From: UBA1351 sp965140555
GTDB taxonomy: Bacteria > Bacillota > Clostridia > Lachnospirales > Vallitaleaceae
Assembly: GCA_965140555.1 (NCBI GenBank)
Contig: OZ223259.1
Location: 2,108,001 to 2,172,000 of the forward strand
Direction of reading: 5' to 3'
DNA: 64,000 nt
Shown here: positions 1-9,210 of the stretch, piece by piece
How the letters are laid out: every line of letters starts with the position of its first letter
Position numbering within the stretch: position 1 is the stretch's first letter
Notes under the pieces: model-generated
What the model was told of the DNA's origin: nothing
Databases searched by the model: none
What the model saw: only the letters and a program-made list of their open reading frames with translations
Position numbers and translations under genes: made by a program

Positions 1-2
1 AT

Positions 3-152
3 AAGCGGATATGTCTTGTTATCGGTGGTTCATTAGGACTGTCTCAAAAAATTCTTTCGCGTTCCGATTACGGAGTATCCTTTTCTGCTATGACGTTTCC
101 CCATCAAATGATGCGATTGCTGGTATTAGAGCAATTGGCAGTATTGCCATAA
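3..152 (+). pseudogene. 3' fragment of a canonical RlmH-like gene with damaged end
   Basis: Only the C-terminal ~49 codons lie in the window. The read-through gives the SAM-binding loop VIGGSLGLS and the block MTFPHQMMRLLVLEQ, which match the SPOUT fold of RlmH (23S rRNA pseudouridine-1915 N3-methyltransferase) well. The usual ending after EQ (about YRAFRIINNEPYHK) is missing: the frame runs to AVLP and a stop at 150-152. One frame over, the bases read QYCHK-stop (139-156), a remnant of the family ending, so a deletion of roughly ten codons plus a frameshift is the simplest reading. It could still be an active but shortened protein. It faces the divergent RlmH-like gene 10 bases away. Confidence 0.6.
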
Positions 153-162
153 ATAGTCGGGG

Positions 163-582
163 TTATTTATGGTAGGCTTGGTTATTAAGAATTCGATATC
201 CGCGGTAAAGTTGTTCCGTGAGTAAGGTCGTTAACATACCGGCAGAGAGGGTTAACGAGGATATATGTAGAGGGAAGGCATCCTTTGAAATCGTATCTGT
301 CATGTCGCCGTCGGCATCAATAACAAAGGTGACATTAGAATTGCCCATGAGCCCCCAAGCTTCAATCTGTTCGGCAAGCGTTTCAGATGAATGGGTGCTG
401 TCACCGGGACTGACATAGCAAACGATGTCGCAGGAGGGGAGTTTCTTAAGCAACTGATCAGTGGACTTATAGAGAGTGTGACTGATTTTACAATAACGGT
501 TTAGACGTTTCTCGTATTCCTTGATGGCAGCTAATGCATAGGACGGTAGTTTTCGTTTAGGAATTAGAAGATTAAATTTCAT
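163..582 (-). CDS. Divergent RlmH-like SPOUT methyltransferase
   Basis: The 139-residue product aligns end to end with RlmH, including the terminal EQLYRGYRILNNQAYHK, and the N-terminal helix AIKEYEKRLNRYCKI. Start chosen at the ATG at 582, which has AAGGAG just upstream; an in-frame ATG at 645 would add 21 unconserved residues. The catalytic core is eroded: the glycine-rich SAM loop (normally GGAxG) reads DADGD, and the LPHxLxR block reads LSAGMLTT. It may therefore be a paralog that has lost or changed methyl transfer. Family assignment is firm; activity is doubtful. Convergent with the fragment at 3-152. Confidence 0.7.
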   Translation of the reverse strand: MKFNLLIPKRKLPSYALAAIKEYEKRLNRYCKISHTLYKSTDQLLKKLPSCDIVCYVSPGDSTHSSETLAEQIEAWGLMGNSNVTFVIDADGDMTDTISKDAFPLHISSLTLSAGMLTTLLTEQLYRGYRILNNQAYHK

Positions 583-706
583 AGAAAGCTCCTTAGTCAT
601 ATTGATAGTATGCCAATTATAGCATAATTTATGATCTGAATTCACAGAAATTATAGCAACAAGTATAAAAAAATGCTAGACTCCGTTAATTCTGTGAAGA
701 CATTCG

Positions 707-737
707 ATAGGCACAAGTGCCTATTGGGGTGTACAAT
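707..737 (+). promoter_or_regulatory. Perfect palindrome and -10 ahead of the sugar-sensing operon
   Basis: ATAGGCAC-AA-GTGCCTAT (707-724) is a perfect 8-bp inverted repeat. It sits where the -35 element would be for a TACAAT -10 box at 732-737, about 33 bases before the first ATG of the operon. It looks like an operator for a dimeric regulator. The regulator is unknown. Confidence 0.5.
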
Positions 738-769
738 AATAGAGACTGTACGTTAGGAGTGAGCTAAAA

Positions 770-1807
770 ATGGGAAATAAGAAAATCGCTATACCAATAA
801 TTGCCGGTTTATTTATCGTATTGTTAGTTGCGTTGTCAGCCGGATTTTATATTTCACATCAACTCTCGGAATCAGCTAAAAAAGAATATTTCTGGTCATC
901 CAAAGAACCGGCTAGATATCATATTCTTGTGCTATTGGATGATTCGACACAGGCTTATGGGGATGCTTTTGTCAGAGGTATAGAAGAAGCCGGAGAGTCT
1001 TATCAAATTGCAGCGGAAATGATAAAAATAGATGGAAGTAATTATAAAAATGACTTAATGGAACGCCTTGATATGGCCATGTATATGGAAGTGGACGGCG
1101 TTATTTTGCATGCCTTCGATGATGAAGAGCTAGCGATGAAGATTAATACAATGAGCGATGCAGGGATACCGGTCATTACATTAAATGAAGATTTGCCTGA
1201 GACCAAACGGATTAGTTATGTGGGTGTTAATCGCTATACAATCGGACAAGCAGCAGGGATGTCCTTGGCCAAACAAATGGGGGGAGCAGGTAGAATTGCG
1301 GTTATTGAACAACAAAGTTTTTCGAGTTCAGAATTTTCATCCGAAGATATGATGATTTTGGGACTTACAGATGTCTTAAAGGAATATCCGAAATTAAAGT
1401 TATCGGTCGTACGTTATACGGAAGAAGGCGTATTGAGTGCGGAAACGGTGGCATCCGGAATTGTCAAAGACTATCCGGGTATAACGGGAATTTTTTGTAC
1501 AGACGGTCAGAATACGTTAGGTGCGGTTCAGGTGTTGTTGGATAACAATCTAGTGAATGATAAAGTGCTCATTGGCTATAGTGATGATGACGAAATTTTA
1601 AGTTACATTCAAAAAGGAAATATTATTGAGGCCTCAATTGCTACGAATTATGAGGATGTAGGACGTGAAGCCATTAATGCGTTTGATGAGTATTTTGAAG
1701 TGGGGTTTGTATCGAGCTATGTAAATACCCCCTTACAAGTTATAGATATGGATACGGTTGATGCGTATATAGGTGAAAAGAGTGAACAAAATGGCGAAAT
1801 TGAATAA
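770..1807 (+). CDS. Membrane-anchored sugar-binding sensor protein (Peripla_BP_4 type)
   Basis: 345 residues. An N-terminal membrane helix (about residues 6-28) without a lipobox cysteine anchors a type 1 periplasmic-binding domain facing outside. The domain starts YHILVLLDDSTQAYGDAF and carries the typical GVILHAFDDEE, IPVITLNED and ITGIFCTDGQNTLGA blocks of LacI/ribose-binding-like folds. It is the first gene of a four-gene operon and overlaps the start of a LytS/YesM-type kinase. In the described XylFII-LytS-YesN system of Clostridium beijerinckii a similar anchored binding protein presents sugar to the kinase; the same role is inferred here. The ligand cannot be read from sequence. RBS TAGGAG. 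Confidence 0.75.
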   Translation: MGNKKIAIPIIAGLFIVLLVALSAGFYISHQLSESAKKEYFWSSKEPARYHILVLLDDSTQAYGDAFVRGIEEAGESYQIAAEMIKIDGSNYKNDLMERLDMAMYMEVDGVILHAFDDEELAMKINTMSDAGIPVITLNEDLPETKRISYVGVNRYTIGQAAGMSLAKQMGGAGRIAVIEQQSFSSSEFSSEDMMILGLTDVLKEYPKLKLSVVRYTEEGVLSAETVASGIVKDYPGITGIFCTDGQNTLGAVQVLLDNNLVNDKVLIGYSDDDEILSYIQKGNIIEASIATNYEDVGREAINAFDEYFEVGFVSSYVNTPLQVIDMDTVDAYIGEKSEQNGEIE

Positions 1808-3308
1808 GTTCAGTTCGATAAAAGTCAATATGATTGTATATTCCTTGGGGATCATCATGCTTATGACAATATTAAGCGTATACTCTCTTTCAATTATGGA
1901 GCGTTATAAAGGCCAAATTGAGGGGATGTTTGAAAAACATATCTACTTATCAGAAATCGAAGAAATGATGGGTGAATTGGATGTCGATTTATTAGGGTTT
2001 TTGAGTTCAAAAAGTTCAACGCGGTTGAATCAGTATCTTATCAATATGGAAACGTTGAAACAACTTGTTACAGATATACCTCAAGAAGCAGTAAATAATG
2101 AAGACCTTATGATGATGAATATCGCTACCCTTGTTGATAAATATAGGGAGCAAGGGGATGAGGCAATTTCTTATAAGCGCTCTAGAAATGTAGCCAAATA
2201 CTACGCATCCTATGAACGAAGCGTTCAAATTAAAGGGTTTATTCATGACTATATTGACCAATTGAATAACCGACAGTTAAATCGAAATTCGAAGTCTTAC
2301 TTAGGCTTAGTGAGCCAAATTCGTTTATTACAGACAATAACTTACCTCATCGTATTTGTACTTATTATCATTGCCTTTATCGTTGTATATTATATAACAG
2401 CGCGGATGGTGAAGCCCTTTAACAATCTGTCCCATGCAGCTGAAGAAATTGCCAAAGGGAATTGGGAAACGGAAGATATTGTCGTCGAAACGGAAGATGA
2501 GTTTTTTCTACTTGCTACAGCCTTTAATCGAATGAAAAACAGTATTATCCAGTATGTGGAAGAGTTGACGGTGCAAGCTGAAACAGAAGCCAAATTAAAG
2601 GATGAACAACTGAAGAATGTTAAAATGGAGCATCTGCTGGATAATGCCAAATTGTATGCCTTACAATCTCAGATTAATCCGCATTTTCTCTTCAATACGA
2701 TTAATGCCGGTGTCCAATTATCCATAATAGAACGTGCACCAAAAACAGGACAGTTTTTAGAAACGATGTCTAGATTATTCAGATACAATATTCAGAAGAT
2801 GGACTCGTCATGTACCCTTGAAGAAGAAATTTCCAATATTGTAGATTACTATGAATTGTTGCAAGTGCGATTTGGAGAACGCATTCAGTTTCAATTTCAT
2901 CTGGATAAGGCAGCGTCAACGGCTTTGGTACCGCCCCTGATTTTACAGCCCATTGTTGAAAATGCCTATATTCATGGACTGAGCGGCCTAGAAGAAGGTG
3001 GGAAGATTGAAGTCAGCACATTAAAAATAAAAGAGCGGATTATTATAACCGTTAAGGATAACGGAAAAGGGTATGCGCAAGAATTTTTTGACCATATTTT
3101 ACGTAAGCACGACATAGCGAAGACAGATGAGTATAGTAGAATCAGTGATGAAACAGGAATTGGCATCCGGAACGTAAGGGATCGTTTGGAACTGTTTTTT
3201 CATGAAAATAATATTTTTCGAATGTATGGTGAAGTGAATCGTGGAGTAAAGGTTATTATGGATGTCCCTTATATTGTACAGGAGCAAACATCGAAATGTG
3301 AAGGATAA
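1791..3308 (+). CDS. Sensor histidine kinase, LytS/YesM type
   Basis: About 505 residues. Helix at about 15-35, an extracellular mostly helical region, second helix at about 185-205, HAMP linker, then the His_kinase domain with QINPHFLFNTINAG (phospho-acceptor His) and an HATPase_c domain with N box IVENAYIHGL and glycine boxes DNGKGY and GIGIRNVRDRL. It should autophosphorylate and pass phosphate to the response regulator that follows. Start is taken at ATG 1791, overlapping the previous stop by 17 bases; a GTG at 1773 is an alternative. The small extracellular part fits a kinase that senses through the anchored binding proteins at either end of the operon. Confidence 0.9.
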   Translation: MAKLNKFSSIKVNMIVYSLGIIMLMTILSVYSLSIMERYKGQIEGMFEKHIYLSEIEEMMGELDVDLLGFLSSKSSTRLNQYLINMETLKQLVTDIPQEAVNNEDLMMMNIATLVDKYREQGDEAISYKRSRNVAKYYASYERSVQIKGFIHDYIDQLNNRQLNRNSKSYLGLVSQIRLLQTITYLIVFVLIIIAFIVVYYITARMVKPFNNLSHAAEEIAKGNWETEDIVVETEDEFFLLATAFNRMKNSIIQYVEELTVQAETEAKLKDEQLKNVKMEHLLDNAKLYALQSQINPHFLFNTINAGVQLSIIERAPKTGQFLETMSRLFRYNIQKMDSSCTLEEEISNIVDYYELLQVRFGERIQFQFHLDKAASTALVPPLILQPIVENAYIHGLSGLEEGGKIEVSTLKIKERIIITVKDNGKGYAQEFFDHILRKHDIAKTDEYSRISDETGIGIRNVRDRLELFFHENNIFRMYGEVNRGVKVIMDVPYIVQEQTSKCEG

Positions 3309-3336
3309 GATGAAGAGTCAGCAAGGGGGTAGTGGC

Positions 3337-4932
3337 ATGTTCAATATATTATTGGCAGATGATGAGCCCATCGTACTCGAGGGCATCAAGTTTATGATTG
3401 AGGAGAATTTTTCGGATATTCAAGTGGTCGGTATGGCCCATTCAGGTAGAGAAGCAATAGAGTTATGTAACCATGTGGTACCGGACATTGTATTGATGGA
3501 TATAAAGATGCCCGGAATCAATGGGATTGAAGCGATTGAGACGATAAAGGCAAGGCATCATGAAGCACGATTTGTTATTATATCGGCGTATGAACAATTT
3601 GAGTTTGCAAAGCAAGCCGTGGAATTAGGGGTTAGTGAGTATATTTTAAAACCAATCAATCAAAAGAAGCTTCTTCACGTCTTAAGTGGCATTATGCAAG
3701 ATATAGAAGAAGAACGACGTCAAAAATACCGCGAAATGGAGAATAGGGAGAAACTGGAAAAAATAATTCCCGTTTTGGAGCATGGATTTATCTATTCTCT
3801 GTTATTAAATACGGACTATCGAGATGAGATTAACCGATACCAAGAGTTGTTTGAAATTGACAAAGAATCCGCCTATATCATGATGATTGAGTTTGGGGAT
3901 GAAGATCAGGATAAAACCATACAAAATCGTATCGGTTCAGGGGTTAAAGGGCAGGTCTTTTATCCGAAGGTACAAAGCGCTATTAAGTATAAATGTAAAT
4001 GTATCATCGGTCCTATGATTATTAATCGAATGACAATACTTGTCTATGAAGATCGCGTTGAGAAAGAATATGAACAGCGGATTCGTGCCATTCATCTGGC
4101 GGAGAGTATATTAGAGAGTATAGAAGGTTTTGTTGATACAGATGTGTATATAGGAATCGGTTCCTGCTACCGATTGGAAAAAATAAAAAACTCTATTGAA
4201 GAAGCTAGTTACGCCCTAAATCGTTTGGAAGGGGATCATATTGTGCATGTGAATGATACCATAGAGAGAACGACTCAAGATGACGGCTATACGTATGTGG
4301 ATATTAAGGGGGATGAAACGCATATTGTACAGCTTATGGAGAGTAGTCAGGAAGAAGAGCTAACCTATGAATTGAATCAATTTTTCAATCGGATTGAAAA
4401 AAAATTCGGACAGAACCTATCGGATATTATGAATATTATTACAGAGTTGATGGTTATGGTACTCAGCTCTTCTTATAAGAATAATCTTAATGAGGTTGAA
4501 GTCGGCTACTCAACATATTTAGGTGAAATAAGGCGTATGGAGAATGTTAGGGAATTAAAGAATTGGTGTTTGAATAAAGTATTCTATGTGGCACGGTTGT
4601 TAAAAGATACTAGAAACCAGCATATTTCTAAGGTGGTGATTGAGGCAAAAGCGTATATTGATGAACGTTATAACGAAGAACTGGGGTTAAATGATGTATC
4701 CAAAGAAGTCGCAGTAAGTCCCCAATATTTCAGTAAGATTTTCAAAGAAGAGATGGGTGTAAGTTTTGTTGAATATGTGCGGCAGAAACGTATGGATGTA
4801 GCAAAAGAGTTGTTAAGAAGTAAGAAATATTCAGTGAAAGAAATTTGCTATCAGATTGGCTATAATGATCCGAACTATTTTAGCCGGTTATTTAAGAAAC
4901 TCGTCGGTGTATCGCCGACAGACTTCAAATAA
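3337..4932 (+). CDS. Response regulator, YesN/AraC type
   Basis: 531 residues from the ATG at 3337, preceded by AAGGGGGT (an ATG at 3310 is possible). N-terminal receiver domain begins MFNILLADDEP and has the phospho-acceptor Asp55 in VLMDIKMPG and the conserved Lys in YILKPI. A long linker follows, then a C-terminal pair of AraC helix-turn-helix motifs (last ~100 residues, GLNDVSKEVAVSPQYFSKIF and ICYQIGYNDPNYFSRLFKK). It is the output of the kinase encoded just upstream. Likely targets are sugar uptake genes such as the ABC transporter at 51.4-55.5 kb, but no shared operator was identified. Confidence 0.9.
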   Translation: MFNILLADDEPIVLEGIKFMIEENFSDIQVVGMAHSGREAIELCNHVVPDIVLMDIKMPGINGIEAIETIKARHHEARFVIISAYEQFEFAKQAVELGVSEYILKPINQKKLLHVLSGIMQDIEEERRQKYREMENREKLEKIIPVLEHGFIYSLLLNTDYRDEINRYQELFEIDKESAYIMMIEFGDEDQDKTIQNRIGSGVKGQVFYPKVQSAIKYKCKCIIGPMIINRMTILVYEDRVEKEYEQRIRAIHLAESILESIEGFVDTDVYIGIGSCYRLEKIKNSIEEASYALNRLEGDHIVHVNDTIERTTQDDGYTYVDIKGDETHIVQLMESSQEEELTYELNQFFNRIEKKFGQNLSDIMNIITELMVMVLSSSYKNNLNEVEVGYSTYLGEIRRMENVRELKNWCLNKVFYVARLLKDTRNQHISKVVIEAKAYIDERYNEELGLNDVSKEVAVSPQYFSKIFKEEMGVSFVEYVRQKRMDVAKELLRSKKYSVKEICYQIGYNDPNYFSRLFKKLVGVSPTDFK

Positions 4933-4943
4933 GGTGGGGTGTT

Positions 4944-5987
4944 ATGCAAAACAAAAAGAGAAACGGAATAGTTCTTATAACTGTAATTGGGGTAGCAGCG
5001 GCAGCCATGGCTTTATGGACAATGTCCATGAACCGAGAGGCGGAGAAGGCAGATGACGGACAGATAACTATCGGCTATTTGACCGATAGCCTTGTTATCG
5101 AACGCTGGCAAAAAGATCAGGAAATTTTTCGTTCCTATGCGACAGATAAGGGAGCGAATGTCATTGTGTACAATGCAAATGAGGATAATGAAACACAAAA
5201 GAAGCAAATTGAATTACTCATTGAGAAAAATGTGGATGTTATGGTCGTTATTCCCTATGAACGAGATGGGTTGACGGAAGCAATCGATAAGGCTAGAAAG
5301 GAAGGCATCAAAGTCATTGCTTATGATCGTCTTATATTGGATACGGATATTGATGCGTATATTTCCTTTGATAATCTCAAAGTAGGACAAATTCAGGCAG
5401 AGTCGCTCATGGAGGTAGTACCTAGTGGGAACTATGTGATTATTAACGGTTCCCCGGAAGATAATAACACGTATATGTTCAATCAAGGTTATATGGATGT
5501 ATTGAAACCGGCCATACGAGACGGTGATGTACGCATTGTTAGCGAAATTTATGCAGATGATTGGCGGGAGGAGCCGGCGTACAATAATGTAGCGAAACTC
5601 ATCGATGAAGGGGTGCGTATTGACGCAATTATCGGTGCCAATGATCGACTAGCAGAAGCTGCAATTCGAGCGTTGGCAGAAGAAGGTCTTGCAGGGGAGG
5701 TCTATGTGGCAGGACATGACGCAGATATATCCGCATGTCAGCGTATTGTTGAAGGAACCCAATATGTGACCGTTTACAAACCCATACGCTCATTAGCAGA
5801 ACAAGCTGTTGAATTAGCTATGGATATGGCTTCAGGGAAAAGCTATACATATACAGAGACCATTAACAATGGAGAAGTTGATGTACCGTATATCAAATTG
5901 GATGTGGAAAAGGTGACGAAAGAAACCATCCGAGAGACAGTAATTGCAGATGGATTTCACAGAGAAGAGGATATTTATAGAAAATAA
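4944..5987 (+). CDS. XylF-like D-xylose-binding protein, membrane anchored
   Basis: 347 residues with RBS AAGGTGGGG. An N-terminal helix (about 8-26) ends without lipobox. The mature part follows E. coli XylF closely by eye: ERWQKDQEIF, VDVMVVIPY, GIKVIAYDRLI, YISFDNLKVGQIQAESL, GSPEDNNTYMF, and the tail ETVIADGFHRE. These include the positions that contact the sugar in XylF. As no permease or ATPase gene is in this operon, it is more likely a second sensor for the adjacent kinase than a transport protein, as with XylFII of C. beijerinckii. Xylose as ligand is an inference from family similarity. Confidence 0.8.
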   Translation: MQNKKRNGIVLITVIGVAAAAMALWTMSMNREAEKADDGQITIGYLTDSLVIERWQKDQEIFRSYATDKGANVIVYNANEDNETQKKQIELLIEKNVDVMVVIPYERDGLTEAIDKARKEGIKVIAYDRLILDTDIDAYISFDNLKVGQIQAESLMEVVPSGNYVIINGSPEDNNTYMFNQGYMDVLKPAIRDGDVRIVSEIYADDWREEPAYNNVAKLIDEGVRIDAIIGANDRLAEAAIRALAEEGLAGEVYVAGHDADISACQRIVEGTQYVTVYKPIRSLAEQAVELAMDMASGKSYTYTETINNGEVDVPYIKLDVEKVTKETIRETVIADGFHREEDIYRK

Positions 5988-6090
5988 AAAGAAGATGTTA
6001 CGATTGCTGGGAAAAGCCATAGAACTTGGCGAGAAATAATAAAAAGTTGACAATAGCTCTTCTTACTTAGGAAGGATTATGGTAAACTAG

Positions 6091-6125
6091 AGTGGTAGGT
6101 CCAATAGGACTTGCCGCTCGTTTTT
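6091..6125 (+). terminator. Rho-independent terminator after the sensing operon
   Basis: A 12-bp stem (AGTGGTAGGTCC / GGACTTGCCGCT with G-T pairs), AATA loop, then CGTTTTT. It lies about 100 bases after the XylF-like stop. A TTGACA at 6047-6052 sits just before it but has no well-spaced -10 box. The 150 bases from here to the next gene hold the inverted repeat GAAACGTTTC (about 6148-6157) and nothing else recognised. Confidence 0.7.
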
Positions 6126-6277
6126 AATGCTAAAGGAAAGTTCGTAATGAAACGTTTCTTGCCGCGGGAGAAAGTCAAGTCTGATAAATACGTGAAGGAC
6201 AATAAGATAGAATTGTTATGAGCGGGCTAAGGATGCGTCTGTTTTCAGGGGATGGGTAGAACTTAGGAAGAATATAG

Positions 6278-8956
6278 ATGGGAGAATTCAGGATGAATGT
6301 AATCAAACTTATGATAAATCGAACAAGTAAACAGTTAAGACGAATAGGGCTGATGATGCTTGTCGGCCTTTTATTAACGGCTTGTCAAGGGGATGCGTCC
6401 TCGGTTAACGGGAATGACGATCAGCAAACAGAAGAATCAGGCGATGGAAAGACGGGAACTGACGGTCAAGATGCGGAGGTCAAGGGTGATGCAGAGAATG
6501 AAGTAGAGGCTGAACCGGAATTGACGGATGAGGAAATACTGGCACAAGCCATTGAAGATCGGAATACTGCGGATGCCAAGAATTTGGAAGAAGACGGTGA
6601 TTTCTATGTACCCCTTCCGGTCATTGAGACAATGGATGATGTGAATAAAGAAGCGATAAAAGTAAAGGCAAAGACCTTATATGTAACAGGAAATATTGCG
6701 GGATTTTCCTTTGACCAAGCGAATATCGATTTATATGCGAACTATGTTCGTGGAATAGCCGGTGAAATTGAGCAGACAATAACCGAATCACAAGCTGAAG
6801 AAGCAAACCGATTAGAACGTATTTTGGCTCTATGTGAAGTGACAGAAGTCAACGCTGTGGTTATCGATGTGAAAAATGACGATGGTTTTGTAAAATGGGA
6901 TAGTGATGTGGAAGCCGTTAATCAAGCGGGAAGTGATGCCAATGCTCCTTTTAAGGATGTAGAAGGTCTTATGACCTATCTGAAGGAACATGATATCTAT
7001 ACGATTGCCCGTGTTGTTGCATTCAAAGACCCTTACTTTGCAGAGCGAAATCCGGAGCATACGATTCAACTCAAGGAAGGCGGCATCTATAGGGACAGTG
7101 ACGGTATTGCGTGGGTGAATCCCTTTGATCCGTTTATATGGGATTATGTCATCGCCTTATCCAAGGAAGCCGCCAACCGTGGATTTGATGAAATCCAATA
7201 CGATTATGTCCGTTTTCCGGACAATGCAGCCAAGTATAACCCGATTACGACCTTTCCGGGTCGCGACGGACGCGATAAGGATGAAGGGATAGAAGCCTTT
7301 CTTACCTATGCTAAAGAAGAATTGGCACCATATAAGGTAAATTTGGCAGCGGATGTGTTTGCTCAAGCGTCCCGTTCTTGGGATGATCAACCGGAAGATA
7401 TCGGCCAGACATGGCGAAAGGTTGCCAACGTTGTCGACTACATCTGTCCGATGGTATACCCAAGTCATTATGGATATGGTGTATACGGTATGGATGTACC
7501 GGATAAGTATCCCTATGAAGTACTTAACCATGCTTTAACAGAATCCATAGAGCGCAATAGTGCACAAGAGAATCCGGGAGCCATTCGTCCATGGATTCAA
7601 GGGTTTAACGCATCTTGGATTAAAGGTCATATTAACTATGACGGACCGACGATTGCCAAGCAAATTATTGCAGCACGCGAAGTCGGTATTGAAGAATACA
7701 TTATATGGGATCCGAGTAATACCTATGAGCCGGAGATTTTCTTCTATGAAGACCAGTTAAAACCGGAGTGGCCATTAGATGGTAAGGACAGAGTCGGACG
7801 TACACCGGAAGAAGCCATGGAACGGTTTATAGATGCTGAGAGAAAAGATCAAACATCGCGATTATATCTACTGACACCACGTGCTGATCGTGTAAGTGAT
7901 TATGATGAATTCAAGGCTAATTACGAGAAAGAAGCATTGATGGTATCGGATTACGAGTTAATCGGCATTAAACCGTCGGATACAGACGGGGTTTATGAAG
8001 CGAGAGTATCCGTCAATTATAGTTCATCAGAAGGAGAAGCATCGTTGAACAATGCTGTCTTTACGATACAAATGGAAGACGGTGTCTTCAAAATTCATAA
8101 GCCGGAGATCAAATGGGAAAACCCGGAAGATTATCCGTTAGGATTGTTACCGAATGAAATGGGAAAAGTCATGGTGTTAATGTACCATAATGTCGGTGAC
8201 GAGGAAGAAGAATGGGTACGTACACCGGATAATATGAGAAAAGATCTTCAAAATTTATATGATAAAGGGTATCGTCCCATTGCCTTAACGGATTATGTGG
8301 CAGGTAATATTACCACAGAAGCGGGTTACAGTCCTGTTGTCATCACGATCGATGATACGAACCCGAATAACTTTGTCTATTTGGAAGATGGCAGTATCGA
8401 CCCTGACTGTCTCGTAGGGATTTTGATGGAATTCCATGAAAAACATCCGGATTTCCCTCTAGAAGCGACCTTCTTTGCAGACGGACCGACAGCTTTCGGA
8501 GCAAAGGATGAAGAAAAGAAGAAGATTAATGCTATTATCGATGCCGGTATGGATATCGGAAATCATACCTTGAGACATGAAAGCCTCAAGAATATGAGTG
8601 CAGAAGAGATTCAAGAAGCAATCGGCGCACAAAAGGCCCACTTAGAGTCTTTGATTGATGACAAATCTTATAAAGTAAATACATTGGCCCTACCTTATGG
8701 AGAGCGACCAAGTGATGATGCGCTTGACCAATACCTGTTAAAGGGGTCCTATGATGGTGAAGCTTATGAAAATGTTGTTGCATTGAATGTAGGTTGGAAT
8801 CCGGCACCGTCACCTTATGATGACGACTTCGACCCTGCATCAACACCACGTATTCGTGCGAGTGAAATGAAGGTTGATAATGTCGGTATGTATGATTATC
8901 TAGAAAGTTTTGAAAAACATCCGGGTCGTCGTTTTATATCAGATGGCAAGAATTAA
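6278..8956 (+). CDS. Lipoprotein: DUF4015-type glycosidase-like domain plus polysaccharide deacetylase domain
   Basis: 892 residues. Signal peptide with lipobox LLTAC (about 31-35), then an acidic low-complexity linker. Residues ~125-500 match the putative glycoside hydrolase family DUF4015 (COG1306): VVIDVKNDDG, ARVVAFKDPYFAERNPE, FDEIQYDYVRFP, VCPMVYPSHYG-like block and WIQGFNASW. Residues ~625-885 match NodB-type deacetylases: VLMYHNVG, TIDDT in place of TFDDG, and NHTLRH as the zinc HxxxH motif. A cell-surface enzyme acting on cell wall or exopolysaccharide is inferred. The second Asp of the metal triad is kept in DD, but the replacement of the following Gly by Thr makes deacetylase activity uncertain. 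ATG 6293 is an alternative start. Single-gene unit with its own terminator. Confidence 0.75.
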   Translation: MGEFRMNVIKLMINRTSKQLRRIGLMMLVGLLLTACQGDASSVNGNDDQQTEESGDGKTGTDGQDAEVKGDAENEVEAEPELTDEEILAQAIEDRNTADAKNLEEDGDFYVPLPVIETMDDVNKEAIKVKAKTLYVTGNIAGFSFDQANIDLYANYVRGIAGEIEQTITESQAEEANRLERILALCEVTEVNAVVIDVKNDDGFVKWDSDVEAVNQAGSDANAPFKDVEGLMTYLKEHDIYTIARVVAFKDPYFAERNPEHTIQLKEGGIYRDSDGIAWVNPFDPFIWDYVIALSKEAANRGFDEIQYDYVRFPDNAAKYNPITTFPGRDGRDKDEGIEAFLTYAKEELAPYKVNLAADVFAQASRSWDDQPEDIGQTWRKVANVVDYICPMVYPSHYGYGVYGMDVPDKYPYEVLNHALTESIERNSAQENPGAIRPWIQGFNASWIKGHINYDGPTIAKQIIAAREVGIEEYIIWDPSNTYEPEIFFYEDQLKPEWPLDGKDRVGRTPEEAMERFIDAERKDQTSRLYLLTPRADRVSDYDEFKANYEKEALMVSDYELIGIKPSDTDGVYEARVSVNYSSSEGEASLNNAVFTIQMEDGVFKIHKPEIKWENPEDYPLGLLPNEMGKVMVLMYHNVGDEEEEWVRTPDNMRKDLQNLYDKGYRPIALTDYVAGNITTEAGYSPVVITIDDTNPNNFVYLEDGSIDPDCLVGILMEFHEKHPDFPLEATFFADGPTAFGAKDEEKKKINAIIDAGMDIGNHTLRHESLKNMSAEEIQEAIGAQKAHLESLIDDKSYKVNTLALPYGERPSDDALDQYLLKGSYDGEAYENVVALNVGWNPAPSPYDDDFDPASTPRIRASEMKVDNVGMYDYLESFEKHPGRRFISDGKN

Positions 8957-8976
8957 ATAAATACTGCTGTAATGTA

Positions 8977-9013
8977 AGAAGCCTTATCTTGGAAGAGATA
9001 AGGCTTCTTTTTT
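8977..9013 (+). terminator. Rho-independent terminator
   Basis: 13-bp perfect stem AGAAGCCTTATCT / AGATAAGGCTTCT followed by seven T. It ends the lipoprotein gene. Confidence 0.9.
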
Positions 9014-9115
9014 ATCGCGTCTTCAAAGGGATCTTCGTTGCTTTGAAGTAGTGTTGACTAGGGCTTCATATAGGATTGGTGCCGCAATAGGAGTCAAGAC
9101 AATTGAGCCTTCTTA

Positions 9116-9144
9116 TTGATAATGGGTATCATTTGCGGTATAAT
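9116..9144 (+). promoter_or_regulatory. Promoter with embedded Fur-like box (AraC gene)
   Basis: TTGATA (9116-9121), 17-base spacer, TATAAT (9139-9144). The spacer contains GATAATGGGTATCATT (9118-9133), close to the Fur consensus GATAATGATTATCATT. A repressor bound here would cover the whole promoter, so iron-repressed expression of the regulator is inferred. Confidence 0.65.
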
Positions 9145-9210
9145 AGGTATTGGTAAAAAAGTTAAAAAATACACAAAAAATACAGGATGTCTAACGATAA
9201 GGAGCTAAAG

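Noticed and set aside
6047..6052. TTGACA promoter just before the terminator at 6091
   Set aside because: No -10 box at 16-18 bases; the nearest AT-rich hexamers are over 20 bases away.
6146..6160. Catabolite-responsive element at the GAAACGTTTC repeat
   Set aside because: The dyad is two bases shorter than the cre consensus and lies over 110 bases before the gene; left as an unassigned inverted repeat.
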